A stretch of 11,730 nt of DNA from an uncultured Treponema sp. (lineage in GTDB: Bacteria > Spirochaetota > Spirochaetia > Treponematales > Treponemataceae): NCBI GenBank assembly GCA_947165795.1, contig CAMVBP010000045.1, forward strand, positions 1 through 11,730. The letters are read 5' to 3'. This document shows, piece after piece, positions 7,738 through 11,730 of the stretch (position 1 is its first letter; each line of letters starts with the position of its first letter). Both the position numbers and the translations under genes were made by a program. Below the pieces are notes generated by a model. The model searched no databases. It worked only from the letters and a program-made list of their open reading frames with translations, and was not told the DNA's origin.

Positions 7738-8310
7738 TTACTTTTTCTTTGCTGCTTTAGCTGCAATTTTTGCGGCTATTTTTTTTGCTTTAGCTTCCTT
7801 TTCCTTTGCTTTTTGCGCAGCACGTTCTGCGCGTCTTTTAAACTGTTCTTCTGTTTTTTTTGCAAAGTCTTTATCGCCGCGGTCTATATATAAAATTCCA
7901 TCCAGATGATCGTATTCGTGCTGAATGATTCTGGCAAGAAGACCGTCTGCTTCAAGAGTAAAAGGTCTTCCTTTTTCGTTTAAAGCCTGCACAGTAACTT
8001 CTTTTGGTCTGTTAATTGTTTCGTAAACCTGAGGAATTGAAAGACAGCCTTCATCATAATCGCTGGTTTCCTGAGATGTTTTGATTATCTGCGGATTGAT
8101 GAAAACTCTTTTAATTTCATCGTCTGCCATGGCAACAAATAATCTAAGTTTTTTTCCTACCTGAGGACCGGCAAGACCAACTCCATCATATTCTTCCATT
8201 GTTTCAAACATGTCTTCTACAAGTTTTCTGATTTCATCATTAACTTCAGGAACAGGTTCTGCCTTTTGTCTTAGAATATCTTCGCCAAGCTTTACAACAT
8301 CTAAAATCAT
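7738..8310 (-). CDS. def: Peptide deformylase with a Lys/Ala-rich C-terminal tail
   Basis: The enzyme removes the formyl group from nascent proteins as they leave the ribosome. All three family motifs are intact: GVGLAGPQ (43-50), EGCLS (87-91, metal ligand Cys89), and HEYDH (131-135, metal ligands His131 and His135, catalytic Glu132). The catalytic domain ends near residue 150. The remaining 40 residues are almost entirely Lys, Ala, Arg, Glu and Gln and should form a highly positive helix. E. coli deformylase uses its C-terminal helix to bind the ribosome, so this tail could serve the same purpose (inference). Its ATG overlaps the hisD stop in an ATGA arrangement, with AGGA seven bases upstream inside hisD, so translation is probably coupled to hisD. 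Confidence 0.96.
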   Translation of the reverse strand: MILDVVKLGEDILRQKAEPVPEVNDEIRKLVEDMFETMEEYDGVGLAGPQVGKKLRLFVAMADDEIKRVFINPQIIKTSQETSDYDEGCLSIPQVYETINRPKEVTVQALNEKGRPFTLEADGLLARIIQHEYDHLDGILYIDRGDKDFAKKTEEQFKRRAERAAQKAKEKEAKAKKIAAKIAAKAAKKK

Positions 8311-9674
8311 TTTTCAATCCTCATTCTGGCTGCACGTGCATGTGCAGTAAGTCCTTCGGAATCTCCTAAGTAGCCTGCTGCAACTGCGCTTTTTACAATT
8401 CCAGATTTTCCGTTTTCTACTCTCAATGTTGTACAGGTCTTTAAGAACATTCTTACAGAAAGTCCGCCTGTGTAGTGAGCTGCGCCGGAAGTTGGCAATG
8501 TGTGGTTAATTCCTGCTGCGTAATCACCAAAAACTTCTGCTGAATGGTGACCTATAAAAAGAGAACCGAAATTTACAAGTTCATTCTGAAGCTTTTTGCG
8601 TTCCTTTGTATCATCCATTGCAATTTCGAGGTGTTCCGGAGCTTTTTTGTTTGCAATTTCAACAGCCTGAGAAAGATTCTCAACAACAATGATTTTTCCG
8701 CAGTTATCAATACTCTGTCTTGCAACTGCCTTTGTTGTAAGAGTTTCCAGCTGAATTTCTATTTCCTTAGAAACTTCGGCTGCTTTTTCCATGCTGTCTG
8801 TAATCAATACAGGCTGTGCAACAACGTCATGTTCAGCCTGTGCAAGTAAATCTGCAGCGAGCCATTTTGGAGAAGCTGAACTGTCTGCAATAATCATTAC
8901 TTCTGTTGGACCTGCAATCATATCTATTCCTACAGTTCCAAAAACTTCTTCTTTTGCAGCGGCAACGAATTTATTTCCCGGTCCAACAATTATGTCTACT
9001 TTAGGAATTGAATCAGTTCCAAATGCCATAGCACCGATTGCCTGAGATCCGCCTACTGCATAAAGGTGATTTACACCGCAAATGTAGGCTGCTGCCATAA
9101 TTCCTTCATCGGCATATGGTTTTCCGCCTGTAAATGCTTTTCCTACAATTCCGGAACCTGCTTTTCCTGCTGCAGTTTTGTCATCCGGGTGAACTCTCGG
9201 TGGAGTACACATAATTACTTCTTTTACTCCGGCTGCAACAGCTGGTGTTACTGTCATAATTACTGTAGATACAAGAGGAAATCTTCCTGCCGGAACATAA
9301 CAACCTGCTCTCTGTACAGGAATGGTTTTTTGACTTGCAAAAACTCCAGGTTCTAGTTCTTCTTCAAAATCAGAAATAGCTTTTCTCTGTCTTTTTGCAA
9401 AGGTTAAAGCAAGTTCATGTGAATAAACAATTGCGTCATAAACATCGCGGTTTTCTATACGTAATTTTTCTGCTGCTTTTTTAAGCTCTTCCTGAGGAAC
9501 TTCAAACTGAGCTGGAACAGAAACATCAAATTTCTGACCATAAAGTCTAAGGGCAGCATCTCCGCGTTTCTGAACTTCTTCAAGAACAGATTTTACTACA
9601 TCATTTGAATTTCCAAATGTTCTTGAAGCAAAAAAAGAATTATCAAGGTTTTTGTAATCAATTATTTCTATCAT
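8307..9674 (-). CDS. hisD: Histidinol dehydrogenase
   Basis: This zinc enzyme performs the last two steps of histidine synthesis, oxidising L-histidinol through histidinal to histidine with two NAD+. It has 455 residues against about 430 in E. coli. Visible residues are the NAD-site segment CYVPAGRFPLVST (125-137), GPGNKF (231-236), and AGPTEVMIIAD (254-264). The zinc ligands are Gln279 and His282 in AQAEHD, Asp384 in FGDYAAG, and His445 in LTAHARAAR; the catalytic Glu347-His348 pair lies in APEHLE. The extra length is mainly an insert of about 25 Gly/Ala/Lys-rich residues after CTPP (about 160-190). It starts 27 bases after the hisA-hisIE fusion. The AGGA at 9686-9689 is eleven bases upstream, slightly far. 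No other his gene follows in the window. Confidence 0.95.
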   Translation of the reverse strand: MIEIIDYKNLDNSFFASRTFGNSNDVVKSVLEEVQKRGDAALRLYGQKFDVSVPAQFEVPQEELKKAAEKLRIENRDVYDAIVYSHELALTFAKRQRKAISDFEEELEPGVFASQKTIPVQRAGCYVPAGRFPLVSTVIMTVTPAVAAGVKEVIMCTPPRVHPDDKTAAGKAGSGIVGKAFTGGKPYADEGIMAAAYICGVNHLYAVGGSQAIGAMAFGTDSIPKVDIIVGPGNKFVAAAKEEVFGTVGIDMIAGPTEVMIIADSSASPKWLAADLLAQAEHDVVAQPVLITDSMEKAAEVSKEIEIQLETLTTKAVARQSIDNCGKIIVVENLSQAVEIANKKAPEHLEIAMDDTKERKKLQNELVNFGSLFIGHHSAEVFGDYAAGINHTLPTSGAAHYTGGLSVRMFLKTCTTLRVENGKSGIVKSAVAAGYLGDSEGLTAHARAARMRIEK

Positions 9675-9701
9675 ATAGCGCTTTTTCCTTTTTTAATTTT
9701 T

Positions 9702-10994
9702 TTATTCCTTGTGTCGTTTATCTAATTCATTATATACGTCTTCCCATGAAACGCCTTCTTTGTACATTAAAACGTTAACAAAATAGAGCAAATCTGCAGC
9801 TTCCCAGATAACATCTTCTTTAGTATCTGCTTCACAAAGTTCTTCGGCTTCTTCTTCAACCTTTTCCCTAACTCTTTTTGCATCCAGTGTTGCTGTATAA
9901 CTTCCAGGTTTTGGATTTGCAAAACGGTCTGCAATAATATTATAAAGTCTTCCCATTGAAGATTTTTCCTGAGGATCAGTTGTAAAACAAGTCCAGCTTC
10001 CTGTGTGGCAGCTTGGGCCGGTTGGTAAAACTGTTGCAAGAATACAATCCCTGTCGCAGTCAACTCTAAGTCTTACCAGCTGAAGGTAATTGCCGCTTGT
10101 ATCGCCTTTTGTCCAGAGTTCATTTCTTGAACGGCTCCAGAATGTAAGCTTTCCGCAGTCAAAAGTTTTAATAAGTGCTTCTTTATTTGCATAAGCCTGC
10201 ATAAGAACCTGTCCGTTTACACTCTGTGCAATAACAGGAACTAAATCTGATTTTTCAAAATTAACACAGGAAACAAATGCGTCCTTTAATGAAACCTTAT
10301 TTGTATAAAGCGCCATTCCAAGCTGAACATCACAATGGAGCTTTTCGAGTTCTGCAATTTCTTCTACGGAAGAAACACCGCCTGCAACTACAACACGGCA
10401 TTTTACTGCATCACGAAGTTCACGAACAAAATCCATGTTTGTTCCCTGCATGCAGCCTTCTTTTTCTACGCAGGTAAATAAAAGCTCGCTGCAGAAATTC
10501 TGTGCAAGCTTTGCGCCTTCTACCAAAGAAACATCAACTGTTTCTGTCCAGCCTTTTACGGCAATTTTTCCGTTCAACGCATCTACCGAAATTATAATTC
10601 TGTCTTTACCTATGCTGTCTGCAAGTTCCTTTAAGAAATCTTCGTTTAATGGGGATTCACCTTTTTGAGGATTCTGCTTCCATGCTGCTGAACCAATAAT
10701 AACTTTTTCGGCACCAAGAGAAATTAAAAGCTTTGCTCTTTTTACATCTCTAATTCCGCCGCCTGTTCTTACGTTTCCTTTTCTTAAAAGTGATTTTAAC
10801 AGAGGGGTATTAACTGTATTTCCTTTTGCATCGGTGTGACCTAATGCTGCGTCTAAATCTATTACTGCTACTTCTCCGTAAATATCAAAATTTCGGATAA
10901 GTGAGTCTGCATCGTCTCTTTGAAGAATGAGTTCTTTTCCGTTTTTTAACTGAACTACGTGTCCGTCTTTTAAATCTATAGAAGAAATTACCAT
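9702..10994 (-). CDS. hisA-hisIE: Trifunctional histidine biosynthesis protein: HisA isomerase fused to HisI and HisE
   Basis: One 430-residue chain carries the enzymes for three consecutive histidine steps. HisE (about 343-430) hydrolyses PR-ATP to PR-AMP and shows KVEEEAEEL (378-386) and WEAADLLYF. HisI (about 248-340) opens the PR-AMP ring and shows WSRSRNELWTKG, the metal-binding DCDRD (312-316), and GPSCHTG (326-332). HisA (1-240) isomerises ProFAR to PRFAR and is a beta/alpha barrel with Asp7 in SSIDLKDG, GGGIRD (78-83), Asp138 in SVDA, and AGGVSS. The strand that usually reads T-x-I-x-x-D-G is T-C-V-E-K-E-G here (174-180), so a conserved Asp is Glu. The domain order is the reverse of the reaction order. 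The start matches the usual HisA N-terminus. No ribosome-binding site precedes it, and the promoter sits directly upstream. It is the first gene of the apparent eight-gene operon. Confidence 0.94.
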   Translation of the reverse strand: MVISSIDLKDGHVVQLKNGKELILQRDDADSLIRNFDIYGEVAVIDLDAALGHTDAKGNTVNTPLLKSLLRKGNVRTGGGIRDVKRAKLLISLGAEKVIIGSAAWKQNPQKGESPLNEDFLKELADSIGKDRIIISVDALNGKIAVKGWTETVDVSLVEGAKLAQNFCSELLFTCVEKEGCMQGTNMDFVRELRDAVKCRVVVAGGVSSVEEIAELEKLHCDVQLGMALYTNKVSLKDAFVSCVNFEKSDLVPVIAQSVNGQVLMQAYANKEALIKTFDCGKLTFWSRSRNELWTKGDTSGNYLQLVRLRVDCDRDCILATVLPTGPSCHTGSWTCFTTDPQEKSSMGRLYNIIADRFANPKPGSYTATLDAKRVREKVEEEAEELCEADTKEDVIWEAADLLYFVNVLMYKEGVSWEDVYNELDKRHKE

Positions 10995-11026
10995 AAACTT
11001 ATTCTACCAAATTTATAAGTTTATGG
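10991..11026. repeat. Perfect 12+12 base inverted repeat over the start of the hisA-hisIE gene
   Basis: CCATAAACTTAT (10991-11002) and ATAAGTTTATGG (11015-11026) are exact reverse complements separated by 12 bases. The repeat covers the spacer and -10 of the promoter and also the ATG of hisA-hisIE at 10992-10994. Centre-to-centre spacing of the arms is 24 bases, a little over two helical turns. It could be an operator for a dimeric regulator. It could instead be an RNA hairpin hiding the start codon, but only in read-through RNA from the upstream gene. No U-run follows it, so it is not an intrinsic terminator. Confidence 0.7.
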
Positions 11027-11029
11027 CAA
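11001..11029 (-). promoter_or_regulatory. Near-consensus sigma-70-type promoter of the his-def-fmt-PASTA-aroDE-rpiA operon
   Basis: On the minus strand, TTGCCA (11024-11029) is followed by a 17-base spacer and TAGAAT (11001-11006), each five of six to consensus. The A of the hisA-hisIE ATG is seven bases past the -10, exactly where transcription would be expected to begin, so the transcript would be leaderless or nearly so. The absence of a ribosome-binding site agrees with this. The -35 begins 13 bases after the stop of the preceding gene. Confidence 0.6.
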
Positions 11030-11042
11030 ATGAGGTGATTTA

Positions 11043-11730
11043 TTAATAAGTGTAAGCGTGTTTGATGAGGGCAGCAAGTTCAGCCTGCAGATGATCCTGA
11101 TCAAGTACTTCAATAAGTTCCTGTACCTGAGAAGGAGAGAAGTAGAGCTTTGTTGTAGGAGTGAATGTTGTGTTATCGTCATCTACTCTGGAAGCAACGA
11201 AAGTAATAACCATATATGCATGCTTGTTGATGATATCGTAATTTACATAATAATCATTTTTTGTACAGCCTGTTGATACCTCAAGAACTCCAAACCACAA
11301 AGAACATCTTGAATTGTAGTAAGCAGTCTTTTTGTTGACCTTATGTTTTTTAAATGAATGAGCTTCGTGGGCCTCTAAGAATTGTTTTCCTGCATCTATA
11401 AGCTTCTGGCGTTCTTTGTAATTAAGGATAAAACAGATTTCGTTTGCTAAATCGCGGTAATAAAACTCAACGCCGTTTGTACGTGGAACAAGGAAGTTTC
11501 TGCGGAGTTCTTTTGGCTTCATCTTTCCATTAAATTTTGTTAATGCCATTAATGACTGAAGCTGAATCGGATCAAAATCTCCGATGAATGTTTCTGTTGC
11601 ATCTGGAATTATAAGGGCCATTTCTTCTTCTGAAAGATAAATAATGTCGTCGTCTTCTTCTATTACTTCGCCGTCTTCGTTTACATTAACAAGAACATAT
11701 TCTCCTGTTTTTTCATCAAAGACATATTCC
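11043..11730 (-). CDS. Unrecognised protein, N-terminus outside the window
   Basis: I do not recognise this family. A methionine at 11621 could start a 192-residue protein, but the frame stays open for a further 36 codons to the window edge. That extension reads like real protein (FDEKTGEYVLVNVNEDG, then an acidic EEDDD stretch and SEEE). ATG 11621 is preceded by GAA codons and lacks a clear ribosome-binding site, so I treat the gene as 5'-truncated with at least 228 residues visible. After the acidic part comes a mixed alpha/beta region of about 190 residues with a Lys-rich patch (FKKHKVNKK), two cysteines in SRCSLWFGVLEVSTGC, and a C-terminal segment (SPSQVQELIEVLDQ) likely to be helical. 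There is no signal peptide or membrane segment in the visible part. It ends 48 bases before the his operon with no terminator, so read-through is possible. Confidence 0.7.
   Translation of the reverse strand, partial: EYVFDEKTGEYVLVNVNEDGEVIEEDDDIIYLSEEEMALIIPDATETFIGDFDPIQLQSLMALTKFNGKMKPKELRRNFLVPRTNGVEFYYRDLANEICFILNYKERQKLIDAGKQFLEAHEAHSFKKHKVNKKTAYYNSRCSLWFGVLEVSTGCTKNDYYVNYDIINKHAYMVITFVASRVDDDNTTFTPTTKLYFSPSQVQELIEVLDQDHLQAELAALIKHAYTY

Noticed and set aside
7475..7909. A 144-codon plus-strand frame opposite fmt and def
   Set aside because: It is antisense to the conserved fmt N-terminus and to the Lys/Ala-rich def tail, whose complement reads as Phe/Ala-rich. It has no family features.

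Overview
The window reads as an AT-rich chromosomal housekeeping segment, most likely from a host-associated Treponema or a related spirochete. That placement rests on the gene set and on fused enzymes (a type I AroD-AroE fusion and a HisA-HisI-HisE fusion), AT-rich codon use and AGGA/GGAG ribosome-binding sites. No rRNA, tRNA or other taxonomic marker is present, so the placement is inference. All ten convincing genes lie on the minus strand, so transcription runs from the right edge to the left. I see no mobile element, CRISPR array, tRNA or rRNA, and no gene-free stretch longer than about 200 bases.

Right edge (11043-11730): the 3' part of an unrecognised gene. Its reading frame stays open to the window edge, so its start is outside. 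A 48-base gap (10995-11042) follows, with a near-consensus promoter and a perfect 12+12 base inverted repeat that overlaps the start codon of the next gene.

Centre (1920-10994): eight closely packed genes in the order hisA-hisIE fusion, hisD, def, fmt, a kinase-less PASTA membrane protein, aroDE fusion, rpiA, and an RluA-family pseudouridine synthase. Gaps run from a 4-base overlap to 42 bases, which suggests one transcript starting at about 10994. Two genes make histidine (steps 2-4 from the fusion, the last two steps from HisD). Two start or mature formyl-methionine proteins (Fmt and Def). One is a cell-wall-sensing type surface protein (PASTA). Two feed shikimate and pentose-phosphate metabolism (AroDE, RpiA). 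The last modifies RNA. The def-fmt-PASTA order resembles the def-fmt-rsmB-prpC-prkC cluster of Firmicutes, but without the phosphatase and with no kinase domain.

Left (1-1919): a 196-base intergenic region with a strong hairpin and U-run that faces the opposite way to every gene, then a class B penicillin-binding protein (FtsI/PBP2 type). That gene uses a non-ATG start and runs off the left edge a little before its C-terminus.

Nothing here amounts to a clearly new biological system. The most distinctive signals are the palindrome and apparently leaderless start of the his transcript, the three-step histidine fusion, the kinase-less PASTA protein beside def-fmt, and the orphan plus-strand terminator.
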